Shown here: positions 1-8,695 of the stretch, piece after piece
How the letters are laid out: each line of letters starts with the position of its first letter
Numbering within the stretch: the stretch's first letter is position 1
Assembly: GCA_049999725.1 (NCBI GenBank)
Contig: JBNGIS010008625.1
Coordinates: forward strand, 1 to 22,085
From: Haplomitrium mnioides
Lineage: Eukaryota > Marchantiophyta > Haplomitriopsida > Calobryales
Length of the DNA: 22,085 nucleotides
Reading direction: 5' to 3'
Position numbers and translations under genes: made by a program
The notes under the pieces: model-generated
The model's database searches: none
Told to the model about the DNA's origin: nothing
The model's input: the letters and a program-made list of their open reading frames with translations, nothing else

Positions 1-80
1 AGTCCCGAGGATTCCGTGGAGCGGTGCGGAAACGGAAGACGTGGCAACTCTTGCGGGTCCGAAGAGTTCAACGGGATTCC

Positions 81-488
81 GCCTCCCTACATGGGGTTCC
101 CCAGTTAAGAGGGATCCGATCAGCCTCCCTATGTGGGTTCCCCACTTAACAGGGATCTGTGAAGGAAGATCTGACGGGTCCGAAGTGATGGCGAAGCAAC
201 GACTAACGAAGTGAAGACTGGTCACTATTACGGCGGAAGGGAGGATTCCTTAAAGCAAACGGCGAGGCAAAGCTAGAAGGACGAATCAGCGACAGATCCT
301 AGTTACGGAGTAAAGAACCCCGTGGGGAGCTACGGAAATGTGGCAGTCCTACTGTGCTTCACGGATTAAGTGACACGTGGCATTCCCAAGGAGTTCGCGG
401 GACTTAGTGGAAAATGGGGAAGCCCCAGGTAAACAGGTTCCGATCAGCCTTCGTAAGTGGGGAGTCCACTTAACGAGGATCCGTAAGG
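81..488 (+). repeat. 42-bp direct repeat in LTR-1, three copies
   Basis: A 42-bp unit beginning GCCTCCCTACATGGGGTTCC occurs at 81-122 and directly again at 123-164, with a third, more diverged copy at 447-488. Each copy holds a short inverted core (GGGGTTCCCC or a derivative) followed by a CTTAA-like step and GGATC. The repeats lie in the part of the LTR upstream of the TATA-like site, where U3 enhancer repeats are usual. An enhancer role is inference only. Confidence 0.6.
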
Positions 489-892
489 AAGCCAACTGGA
501 GACCAAGGGAGCGGATGCGAAATAGTGACTTATCATGGGCCCGACAAGACAAGGAGCGAGCAAGGCGAAACACTAATATATCACTGATCCGAAGAAGCGG
601 CGGAAAGTTCGACAAGGTATGGTCTGAAAGTTCGATGGGAGTTTCGGGCGCTTAGTTCTTGTGGTGAAAAGGCGATGAAGCGACGATCCGGCCAGAAGAA
701 GAAGCAAGGGACCAACAGCCGAAAGGGTGACCTATCGAAGTTCCGGTATGGAAGTTCAACGGGGAGTTACGGTGAGTCTGCATAGTTCCTATATCAAGCG
801 AAGCAAAGAGGTAGCGAAAGAAGCCTCTGTTCTTATTGCAAGCGTGTTCTGAAGCGGCGACAAAAGGTACTGTTCTTACTCGGCGAATGAAT

Positions 893-1280
893 TCTTTGAC
901 GGATGATGTGGTGCTCCACTGTGGTCCGAGGGTATCTGCGGGTCTTTGACGGATGATGTGGCGCTCCACTATGGTCTGAGGGTCAGCAACGGGTCAACTA
1001 CGGAATCCGGTCAAGGCAACGGTCCGCCTACCCCCTTGCGGGGCGGCATCGGACGGCGCGGCGACGGATGACGTGGCGTTCAATGGTGGTCCGAAGGTTC
1101 CTGCGGGTCAGCGAAGGGTCAAATGCGGAATAAGGTCAATGCGACGGTCCGCCTACCCCTTTGCGGGGCGGCGGTGGACGGCGCTGTGCGGATGACGTGG
1201 AAGGCAGGATACGTGGCAACCTGAGGAGTTCCGAGGGCTACGGGGAAGTTCCAAAGGAGCTTGCGGATGACGCGGCCTCT
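893..1280 (+). repeat. Nested tandem repeats in upstream half of LTR-1 (about 50 and 125 bp)
   Basis: The words GACGGATGATGTGG or GCGGATGACGTGG recur near 898, 948, 1063, 1188 and 1264. The first two form a 50-bp tandem pair starting at 893 and 943 (TCTTTGACGGATGATGTGG). A larger unit starting GGTCCGCCTACCCC, followed by a TTGCGGGGCGGC motif, occurs at 1021 and 1146, a 125-bp period. The same word, in reverse complement, appears in LTR-3 (two places between about 20620 and 20830). It is related to the 155-bp units of LTR-2, so the unit is old and was remodelled separately in each copy. Confidence 0.6.
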
Positions 1281-1772
1281 GCACTCGCGGATTGCGCCTT
1301 CTTCGGATTCAGGGATCAAGACTTTTCAGATTACTCTCTCTTCTTCTTGGAATTCTTCTTTGGATATAGATCAGCTTTACCATGTCGGATCGCTCTCCTC
1401 GGCTGCGACTAACTCTACATCGTATCGCGACATCGGATGGGTCATCATCGGGGTCCCGCGGGGACACTTCCAGAATCTACGACTTTGGCGACGCCGAGCC
1501 CTACTCTTCTGATTTGAAAGCGCAAATCAACGCCGAGCTAATCTACGCCATGATCAAGAGCTCCGAGCACAGTCTTCGACCAAGTGCCAGCTTCGCACCA
1601 AGTCCGTGCCAGGGGCATTCCACGAGATTTTCGGAACGACAGTTGAGAACCTTAGGTTAATTGCTTCAGTTGGTCGTTACTCGTACTGGCCAGGTGTCAC
1701 CTCGGCGTTGCTTAACCAGATTAACTACCGAATGCGGAGAAACAAGAAGGCTTCAGCAAGGTGATGGGGGAG

Positions 1773-1779
1773 TATAAAG
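1773..1779 (+). promoter_or_regulatory. TATA-like box of LTR-1
   Basis: TATAAAG sits in the context GGGGGAGTATAAAGGG. The same GAG(T)ATA-type context occurs at the collinear place in LTR-2 (10897) and LTR-3 (about 20261-20264, - strand). The distance from this site to the first hairpin of the downstream cluster is 512 bp here, 512 bp in LTR-2 and about 516 bp in LTR-3. Conserved position in three diverged copies supports a core promoter at the U3/R boundary. No transcription evidence is available. Confidence 0.5.
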
Positions 1780-2284
1780 GGATTGTCTGCGTTGTTGTTG
1801 GGGTTGTTTTGTGGATGCAAACTTGCCAATCGTGAGAACGATAGCAGAAAGGAAGACACACGAGGGAGGGAGGACAGGTTTCTTAAATCTTCAATTGAAG
1901 CAGGTGAACTCGAGCAGGGGGCTAGCAGGGGTGGAGGTGGACTGGAGGGGCGCTGGGAATCGCTGGGCGAGGAGCTCTAGAGGCTCAGGGAATCCAGGTG
2001 TACTCATCTCTGTGGGTGGACCAGCATCGGAGGTGGACTGATACTTGAAGAGGGAAGAAATTCTGGGTTGTCTTGAAATTGGAGAGGCTGCCAAAGGGGG
2101 ATCTTTGGGGTTGTCTCAATGTTAACTGTGCAGGAGCAGCAATCCCAGGAACGTTAGGGGCATTTCTGGTTTATTCTCTCAAGAGAAGTCAAGATGGAGT
2201 AGCTGCATTCGTGCCCGCGCACGGTGTAAGAAGATCCATCGAAGCTTCAGGGTGGAGTGGGTGGCCAGCAGTCGAGAGGACTAC

Positions 2285-2357
2285 CTTCCAGAGGTGGAAG
2301 TTAAACAAGACCTCTTCTGATCTTGAGGAAGTCAAACAGGGCTTCTCGCGAGGGAAG
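2285..2357 (+). promoter_or_regulatory. Three-stem-loop cluster in LTR-1
   Basis: Three small inverted repeats follow one another at 29 and 28 bp. HP1 is 2285-2300 (CTTCCA stem, GAGG loop). HP2 is 2314-2331 (CTTCT/GGAAG, 8-base loop). HP3 is 2342-2357 (CTTCTCGCGAGGGAAG; as RNA, a six-pair stem closed by a GCGA loop of the GNRA type). Each 3' arm ends in GAAG and is followed by TTAAA, TCAAA or GTAAAA. The same cluster occurs in both other LTR copies. It lies in the presumed transcribed part of the LTR, so a structured RNA element is plausible. The function is unknown. Confidence 0.6.
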
Positions 2358-3534
2358 GTAAAAAGACTATCTGGAAAAGGGTGCGTGAGTAGAGGGAGGA
2401 TGTGTCACTGGAATCGTGGGACTCAAGAAAAGGTGGAATAAAGATTAGGAGTGCCAGGGAGGCAGCAAAGATCGGATCTTGGGGAAGTCAGAGGAACGAC
2501 GGCGAAGTGTGTGGTGCAGGGTGTAGTTGGTTTTGTCTTATGTTTGTAATTACTAGAAAGGATATTTCAGATCTGAAGTGAACAGGATCCTAGTTCAGCA
2601 GGAATCCAAGAATCAGATTCAGAGGGTAAGGGGGACAGATCCCCTGTATAATTCAGATATCAGGACTTGATCCTGTATTGTAACACTTTGAGTCTGGATC
2701 CTACTTAGGATCACTGAAATCCACTTCGGAATTTGATCAGAAAAGCTATTGCGTTGTGGATGAATGTTTGAATAGAGAGTTGAACGAGGAGAAAGGTCTG
2801 TAAGGGGAAGAAGGAACATCCTTAAGACCTGAAATTGATAACTTGCAGTGGGGCCATCTCATAAAAGAACCTGAAACCCGTAAAAGTCAGCCTTTTCCTT
2901 CCGAAGAGCAGTGTTCGGAGGATAAGACCCGAAGGAGGGGCCTGACAGTGCCCCAAATCACTGGCTGACACATTTTGATATAGAAAATTATATATTTTTT
3001 CTTGCAAACAAATATTACTAGCATCAAATTCATGATTTTGGATGCTAAAATTTTGAAATTAGTTTTTGTTAACGCCAAATGAAATAAGAACCTAGTAGCG
3101 GTTCCTGGTTCAAAATAGTGGTTGTTTACTTGGGCAAACCATGCTAATCTTGATGAATTTTATGAAGTTGAATGTGAAGAAGTCGATATGAGTGACTAAA
3201 GTCATTTAAGAACCTCATTGTATATTGCATACTTTCAAGTTAATATTGTAATTTGAGATTATTACTTTATAAAGTACCCAAGAATGTTATGAAGGAGTTT
3301 TTTGAATTTATATGCCACTTTGAACTTCTTAGTGTAAATCATTCCAAGTTCATTGTTATTTTATGTGAATGAAACTTGAATGTATAATTAATATTTTCAT
3401 TTGGCTTGAATTTTTTTTTCTTGTCCAAAATGTAGCTATATTTTTTATTTTTTTTATTTGCTAGAAGAGTTTAATGTTTTGATATCGTTGAAAATTCTAC
3501 CCAAATTTACTACTTAATCTTTTGCTTGTAAGGA

Positions 3535-4060
3535 CTTTGATGTAAAACTTGAAACCTTTAGCATGCTATGACTTAGATGTGGAGCTTTGTACCTCTTTTA
3601 CTTTTAGATTTTGAATCAAAAAATGGAATTGTTAGCGTGTCTGGAGTTAATTGCAAAAACAGAACCTTTAGCGCATCTATACTTGGATGTAGAAGTCTGA
3701 ACCCTATGCATGCATAGACTTTAATAAGCAAGCCAAAACCTCATGCTCGCAAAGACTCTAATGTGGAATGTAAAACCTAGGTTCAACATAGTCTTGGTTG
3801 CTGAGTGTTAGATGTTGAGCTTAGATTACTATGCGTGTATAAACTTTTGTGTGGAGTGTTAAGATGTTGAGCTCAGATTTCTATGCATGCATAGACTTTC
3901 GTGTGGAAGTCCAAGCCTTCCACACGTACTAACTATGATATACAATCCTCAAGCATGTACATACAAAGATTAACGTGTAAAACTTAGATTCTACACTGCT
4001 CAAAGACTCTCTTGTAGAACTTGAAACCTTTTGTTTCATAGACTCTGGTCAAAAACTTGG
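3535..4060. repeat. Degenerate tandem repeat block A (about 50 bp units)
   Basis: Short words recur in order through this block: ACCTTTAGCATGC or TATGCATGCATAGACTT, then GATGTGGA-like, then AAACCT-like. The clearest pair is a 52-bp unit at 3810-3861 and 3862-3913, both starting AGATGTTGAGCT and containing ATGCGTGTATAAACTTT or ATGCATGCATAGACTTT. Other units are strongly diverged and of uneven length. The same vocabulary (GCATGGACT, GAAACC, AAAACCT) forms block B at 5325-5605, so both blocks descend from one repeat family. Confidence 0.55.
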
Positions 4061-5324
4061 AGATGTTGTTGGTTTACACTCTTAAGTAAATCTCTATAGT
4101 ATTTGCCTTTTGATTCGAAACTATAACTCCTTTGCATATATGATTATTTTAATTATAAAATATTTTTAATTGCTGAAACCTTCTAAAATATGCTCACTTT
4201 AACCTTTGCCCTAATGGATTTTCAACTATAAAAGAAAGCTTCTTTCTTGCTTGAACTTGAAAATAGAGCTCCAAAATCCATGCAATATTTCATTTTGTTG
4301 GTTATTATGCCTTACAATTTCAAACTCATTCCCTTGACTTCTAGTCTGCTTGGGTATTCTCCTCATGTTTCTTTTTTTCCTCTAAAAAATAAGTTTTACA
4401 AAGCATCATGTCTATGAGCGCATAGAGTTTGTGCAACAAAACTTATTTCAAAATAACTTATTTTCATGTATATTTAAATTTTTGGACTTCTAAATTTAAT
4501 CAATGAAAATGCAAGTTTTTTGTTAAAGCATACCATTATTTCTATACTTTTCATCGATTTCAAGATTTCCAATATTTTCATAAAATTTGAGAATGTTGTT
4601 TGATTTTGCATAATGAAATTGGTTCTTGTTCTATTATGTTTGTCAAAATGGCAAAAAATGAAGCTCAAGAACTCATGTAGTTTTTGTTTTTTTAAAATAA
4701 CCTCGTTTTCTTGGTTGTTTGATGTCAAAAACTACGTTTTTTCCTAAAAGAAGAAAGGTTCATGTTTTGAGTAGCTTGTTTCTAGTTCAAAGTAGTGGTT
4801 GTTTATAATGATCATTGCACTCCTAGAAATTTTAGTGCGGAACTTCACGTCCATTACTCAAATTGTAAAAACTATACCAATACAACCGAGTTCTCTCGTG
4901 CACCAAAGAGCTGACTTACTAGAAACACAATATCCGGTTGGAGTAAAGTAGATATAAGATTTAGAATAGAGGAGATCAAAGATTTGAGGCCCAAAAATCT
5001 CTCTCATCATTTGAAATATTCTTGTGCCATCCCAACAATTTCAAGTCTTGCCAAATTTATCTCTTGCAAACTCTCTTTGCAATCTCTGCCTCTAAGTCTC
5101 TCAATGCTTTCTAAAAAACTTAACCAAGTAGCTTTGGAGCAAGTATAAGTGGAAATCATTGGAATCAACCACCACAGTGACTTTTCCAATAGATTGTGCT
5201 TGTCGTTGGTAGCTTGTCTATTCTCTACATAAAGAGACCAATGCAATTTCAATGTAACATTGTTTATATTGAGCCAAACTATTCAAAATAAAAAACATTG
5301 CTATATTCATTCATACTTACTTAG

Positions 5325-5605
5325 TGATCGAAAGCCTTTACATGCATGCATTGTTGAAACCTATGTGTGTATGGACTTTGAGCTTGAAACCAAAAGCCTA
5401 TGTGTGCATGGAATGCTGAAGCCTATATGCACATGGACTCTACACCAAAAATCTAAAGCCTATGGCTACATAAATTGTTAAAGCCCATGTAGGCATAGAC
5501 TTCAAATCAAAAACCTAAACCCTTAGTGTGCATTGATTGCTAAAACCTTTTCGCACATGAGCTCCAAACCAAAACCTTAAATCCCATACGGGCATAGGAT
5601 GTTGT
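5325..5605. repeat. Degenerate tandem repeat block B with a two-part unit of about 62 bp
   Basis: The block alternates a short part of about 25 bp (CCTATGTGTGCATGGAATGC, then TGAA) with a longer part of about 38 bp (GCCTATATGCACATGGACTC followed by an A-rich tail such as ACCAAAAATCTAAA). At least three short-long pairs can be read. Each part starts with a CCYAT(G) word and contains a purine-pyrimidine GCACATG or GTGCATTG core. The pattern is clear although every unit differs. It ends about 30 bases before the sequence leading to the pol remnant. Confidence 0.6.
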
Positions 5606-5732
5606 GACAGTACAAGCATAAGGTTGTGCTATCTATAAGAAAATAGAGAGGAGTGAAGGAAGTGGTAGAGTTTAGATAAGGTTGCCTTTTGAGATGTAGC
5701 CCCCTCTACACTCGGCTGCTTTAACTACAAAC

Positions 5733-6690
5733 ATGTGGAGTTGTCTCATTAAATGCAGGGGGAGGACACAGAGAAATCCGAAGAGTCTTCCTGGGTGGAA
5801 AGGGGGGCTAAGATTGGCGACCCTAACGCAAGAGAGAGGTGCGCAATGGAGAAACGAGATGGGGGCAGTGCGGGAATCACAGCACAAACAACTAGTTGTC
5901 CAAGAGGGATGGACATTCCACATAGGCTCTGAATTACCCAAAGAAATGGAGCAAGCCATCAGCTATCTCCTCACAAACTTCAGTGATGCCTTTGCTTGGA
6001 GTCATGTGGATTTGAAGGGAGTCCCGAGGGAATTGGGGGAACACAAGATTGACTTGGAACCTGTAGCAATCCCTGTAAGACAGCGCTAGTACAGGATGAA
6101 CCCTCGATTCTCCTTGTTGGTGAAGGAGGAGATTGACAAGTTGCTAGAGGCGGATTTCATCTACTCGGTGTTGAACAGTGAATGTGTGTCTCCGCTGGTG
6201 GTGCTACCCAAGAAAGTTGGGCAGGATGGTGAATGGAAAATCCGTATGTTCTAGGATTTCCGGAAGCTCAATGATGCCACAAAAAAGGACCACTACCCAT
6301 TGCCCTTCACGGATGGGGTGCTGGACCTGGTGGTAGGACAAGAGGTCTATAGCTTCATAGATGCATATTCCGAGTACAACCAGATTTGGATCCGGGAGGA
6401 GGATCAGCTGAAGACGACATTCACCACAGAATGGGGGGTGTTTGCCTTATGAAGGATGCCTTTTGGACTATGCAACGCACCAGGAACTTTTCACAGGATG
6501 ATGATGAACATCTTCCATAATTACCTATGGAAATTCTTGGAGATTTTTATCGACAATTTTGTGGTGTATGGGAAGCTTTGCGATCATGAGTGGGATGTGA
6601 GGCTCACTCTCCAACGTTGTAAGGAGATGGGGGCTGAGATTACACCCAGGCAAGTGCTTTTTTGGAGTCAAGGAAGGGACACTCCTTGAG
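5733..6690 (+). pseudogene. Ty3/gypsy pol remnant: pre-RT linker and reverse transcriptase
   Basis: The frame is open from 5733 and shows, in order, a pre-RT linker with an AFAWSH motif (about 5980-6005), the RT entry PVRQR, the RT segment VVLPKK (about 6200), FRKLND (about 6257), PLPF (6301), SFIDAYS with the first catalytic Asp (codon 6360), KTTFTTEWG (about 6410) and MPFGLCNAPGTF (6456). The enzyme would copy element RNA into DNA. It is dead: stops occur at 6087, 6252 and 6450, and the YxDD-type motif reads FIDNF, the second catalytic Asp being Asn (codon 6555). The reading frame changes near 6645-6660. The AWSH motif upstream of RT is typical of Tat-type elements, which is the basis for a tentative lineage call. 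The N-terminal 40 codons of the open frame are not recognisable and no protease (DTG/DSG) motif is seen. Confidence 0.85.
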
Positions 6691-7490
6691 CATAGAATTT
6701 CTTGTCGAGGAATTGAAGTAGACTAAGAAAAAATTGCCATCTAGATGAATGTGTCCTTTCCAACCAACCTGAAAGAGGTGCAAGGCTTCTTGGGGTGCGT
6801 GGGGTACTATAGGAGATTTATCGACTAGTTTGCCTTAGTGGCTCTACCCCTTACCCAAATGACCAAAGAGAGTAGCACATTTGAAGCCACCTCCAAAAGG
6901 CTGGCGAGCTTCATGGAGTTGAAGAGACGATTGGCAAATGCCCCTGTACTATTGCCTCCCAGTTGGGGGAAAGAATTTCATGTCATGATTGATGTGTCCG
7001 GCTTCTGCATCGGGGAAATATTGAGCCAGACAGATGAGAAGGGCAGGGATCATCCGATTTACTTTGCTAGTAGGTTACTGGCCCCAACGGAAAAGAATTA
7101 CTCTGCTACTGATCGGGAAGCCTTAGGAATTATTTATGCCTTGAAGAAATTCGGACATTACTTGTTGCATTACAAGGTGATCTTTCACACTGATCACAAT
7201 GCTTTCAAGTACATGGTAAATAAACCAGATGTGACAGGTCCGATTGCAAGGTAGGTGCTTCTTCTACAGGAGTTTAACTTTGAAGTACGGATCAAACTAG
7301 GGAGGAAGCACAACAATGCCAATTTCTTCTCTCGGATTGCTGGGCCGATCAATCAGAAGGAGGTAAATGATGCATTCCCGGATGAGGATCTGTTCCAGGT
7401 CAAGGTTGGAAGGTCCATGGATTATGCTGCCATAACCGAATTCCTCCTCAAATTCCGAAAGGCAGCAGCAGAGAGGAAGCTGTTGTGTTC
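6650..7490 (+). pseudogene. Ty3/gypsy pol remnant: RT end (connection) and RNase H
   Basis: After the frame change the pol continues in a second frame: KCFFGVKEG, then GFLGCVGYYRRFID (about 6785-6825), the standard end of Ty3 reverse transcriptase, then PLTQMTKE. RNase H follows with VMIDVSGFCIG (first catalytic Asp), YFASRLL, the EKNYSATDREAL block, ALKKFGHYLL and HTDHNAFKYM (TDH motif, about 7190-7220). RNase H normally removes template RNA. Stops interrupt the frame at 6724, 6742, 6826 and 7252. The RNase H core itself, 6838-7251, has stayed open, making it the best-preserved part of pol. After 7254 the text continues QEFNFEVRIKLGRKHNNANFFSR, the usual linker to integrase. A second frame change lies near 7480-7495. 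Confidence 0.85.
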
Positions 7491-7772
7491 CTCCGAAAGA
7501 TGAAGCCATACCTGCTGATAAAAGGAGTGTTGCATAAGCGGGGCTACGATGGAATGATCATAAGATGCATGGAGCGGGATCAATCCACAGTGGTGATGCA
7601 AGCCTTACACAGAGAGGAGGTGAGGGGCCATTTTGTAGTGGATGCCACAATAAGGAAAATTTTGGATGTAGGGTATTGGTAGCCCATGCTGCACAAAGAT
7701 GTGCACTTCTGGGTGAAGAGATGCGATGTTTGCTAGTGGACAGAAAGGCCAACAACTAACCAGCATCACCCC
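7485..7772 (+). pseudogene. Ty3/gypsy pol remnant: integrase zinc-binding (HHCC) domain
   Basis: Back in the first frame, the sequence reads MKPYLLIKGVLHKRG, then ALHREEVRGHF (two His) and HKDVHFWVKRCDVC (two Cys), the HHCC zinc finger that starts retroviral-type integrases. The domain helps the enzyme bind element ends and multimerise. Stops at 7680, between GYW and PMLHKD, and at 7734, directly after the last Cys, break it. All four presumed zinc ligands are still present. The frame continues without a shift into the integrase core. Confidence 0.8.
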
Positions 7773-8431
7773 TTGGTCTCGATTATCCCATTGGCGCCCT
7801 TTGAAAAATGGGGAATTGATTTCATCCGGCCGATTGCACCATCCACCCGCAGGGGCAACAGGTACATTCTGCTGGCTACAAATTATGCCACAAAATGGGT
7901 GGAAGCCAAAGCCACTCGGAAGGATGATGCCAAGACGGTGGCTGCCTTCCTGTATGAGCAAATGTTTTGCAAGTTTGAGCTCCCGCTGGAGCTAGTGAGT
8001 AACCAGGGTACACACTTCATCAACCAGGTAATCAAGGACCTGACCTCAAGATACGTGGTCAAGCACCGCCGCACTACAACTTACTATCTGAAAGCTAACG
8101 GGCTCACCAAGAGGGCAAATGGGATCAGAGGTAACATCCTCAGCAAAACGGTGGCAGCAAACAAGGTGGACTGGGACCTCAAGTTGCTAACAGCAGCCCA
8201 TGCCTATAACTTGGCTAATAAGACCACCACCGACCACTGCCCCTATTTCTTGGTCTTTGGACAACGCGCTCTAGTGTCGATGGAGTATGAAGTGCCCACC
8301 AGAAGACTGTTGGAGGAGGAGAGGATGGTAGCGGATCAGAGTAAGAGAGAAAGGTTATATCAGCTTGAGAGCTTTGAGGAAGCCAGGGAACAAGCCCAGG
8401 GGGGGGTTTGGAGAACCAATAGAGATTGCGG
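7773..8431 (+). pseudogene. Ty3/gypsy pol remnant: integrase catalytic core
   Basis: This is the longest open pol piece, about 220 codons. It reads APFEKWGIDFIRPI (first catalytic Asp, codon 7818), YATKWVEAKAT, LELVSNQGTHF and KANGLTKRANG. The spacing of the triad (60 and 35 residues between members) is that of the DDE integrase family, but the second Asp is Asn (codon 8001) and the Glu is Lys (codon 8109), so the core could not insert DNA even though the frame is open. A downstream stretch, FGQRALVSMEYEVPTRRLLEEERM, is conserved in plant gypsy integrases. A frame change follows in or near a G run at about 8399-8406. The first codon given here is a TTG inside a continuing frame, not a true start. 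Confidence 0.87.
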
Positions 8432-8695
8432 AAGCAACAACATGACAAGGGCTTAAAACCAACAGATCTTCATGAGGAGAACCTGAAGCTATTGTATGAC
8501 AACCACTTTGTACACTTCCCAGGGAAGTTGCACACCAGGTGGATGGGTCCCTTTGTTTTGTAGAGGTTGCATTGAAACGGGTAAGCAGAATTGAAAACAT
8601 TGGAGGGGTAGAAATTTGCCAATCGAGTACATTTTGATTGCCTCAAGAGGTACGTGAACGAGGAGGAAGGAAGGGGACCGCAGTCGATCCATTAG
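8432..8695 (+). pseudogene. Ty3/gypsy pol remnant: integrase C-terminal part
   Basis: In a third frame the text runs HDKGLKPTDLHEENLKLLYD and GKLHTRWMGPF, the GPF-type segment found at the end of Ty3/gypsy integrases. It continues, with losses, to CLKRYVNEEEG and a stop at 8693-8695. Inner stops at 8561, 8573, 8582 and 8609 make it the most broken part of pol. No chromodomain is seen after it, which argues against a chromovirus. The polypurine tract follows 165 bases later, as expected if this is the natural pol end. Confidence 0.75.

Larger units (their letters stand above)
1..2947 (+). mobile_element. Long LTR copy 1 (LTR-1), Ty3/gypsy-like, 5' end outside window
   Basis: This is a GC-rich non-coding block that matches two other blocks here (8874-12112 on + and 18916-20836 on -). 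Shared landmarks, in order, are upstream GC-rich repeats, a TATA-like site (1773), a block around 1925-2045 containing GAGCTCTAGAGGCTC, the hairpin cluster (2285-2357), and a 3' end starting near 2850 with GGGGCCATCT and AAAAGAACCTGAAA and closing at CCTGACA (2947). The CA end is placed by comparison with LTR-3, which ends in CGACA. The first 500 bases also carry units like the 39-bp repeats of LTR-2, so the true start probably lies some hundreds of bases upstream. No tRNA primer-binding site follows 2947. It is therefore either a solo LTR or a 5' LTR whose downstream leader has been lost. Being an LTR is inferred from the PPT and pol placed before the second copy. Confidence 0.72.
2948..5640. 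other. AT-rich intervening DNA, no recognisable gene
   Basis: About 2.7 kb of AT-rich sequence separates LTR-1 from the pol remnant. It contains poly-T runs (for example near 3410-3460 and 4370-4380), two blocks of degenerate tandem repeats (listed separately) and a 28-bp direct repeat (3101-3128 and 4778-4805). No gag, protease or primer-binding site is seen where an LTR element should have them. On the minus strand, 5007-5252 is open for about 80 codons and somewhat further upstream of the first possible start, but I do not recognise the product and composition alone does not argue for a gene. The stretch could be unrelated genomic DNA into which elements inserted, or the remains of another element. 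Confidence 0.6.

Noticed and set aside
377-1660. Several 80-100 codon open frames in LTR-1
   Set aside because: They overlap each other on both strands in GC-rich LTR sequence where stops are rare; no conserved domain is seen and the frames are not kept in LTR-2 or LTR-3.
2073-2441. 122-codon open frame in LTR-1
   Set aside because: It spans the conserved hairpin cluster and is not maintained at the collinear positions of LTR-2 and LTR-3, so the conservation is not at protein level.
2948-2970. tRNA primer-binding site after LTR-1
   Set aside because: The sequence after 2947 (GTGCCCCAAATCACTGG) does not start with the TGG expected for the 3' end of a primer tRNA and shows no match I recognise.
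7558-8692. Minus-strand open frames opposite integrase
   Set aside because: They are shadows of the pol coding pattern, without recognisable domains.
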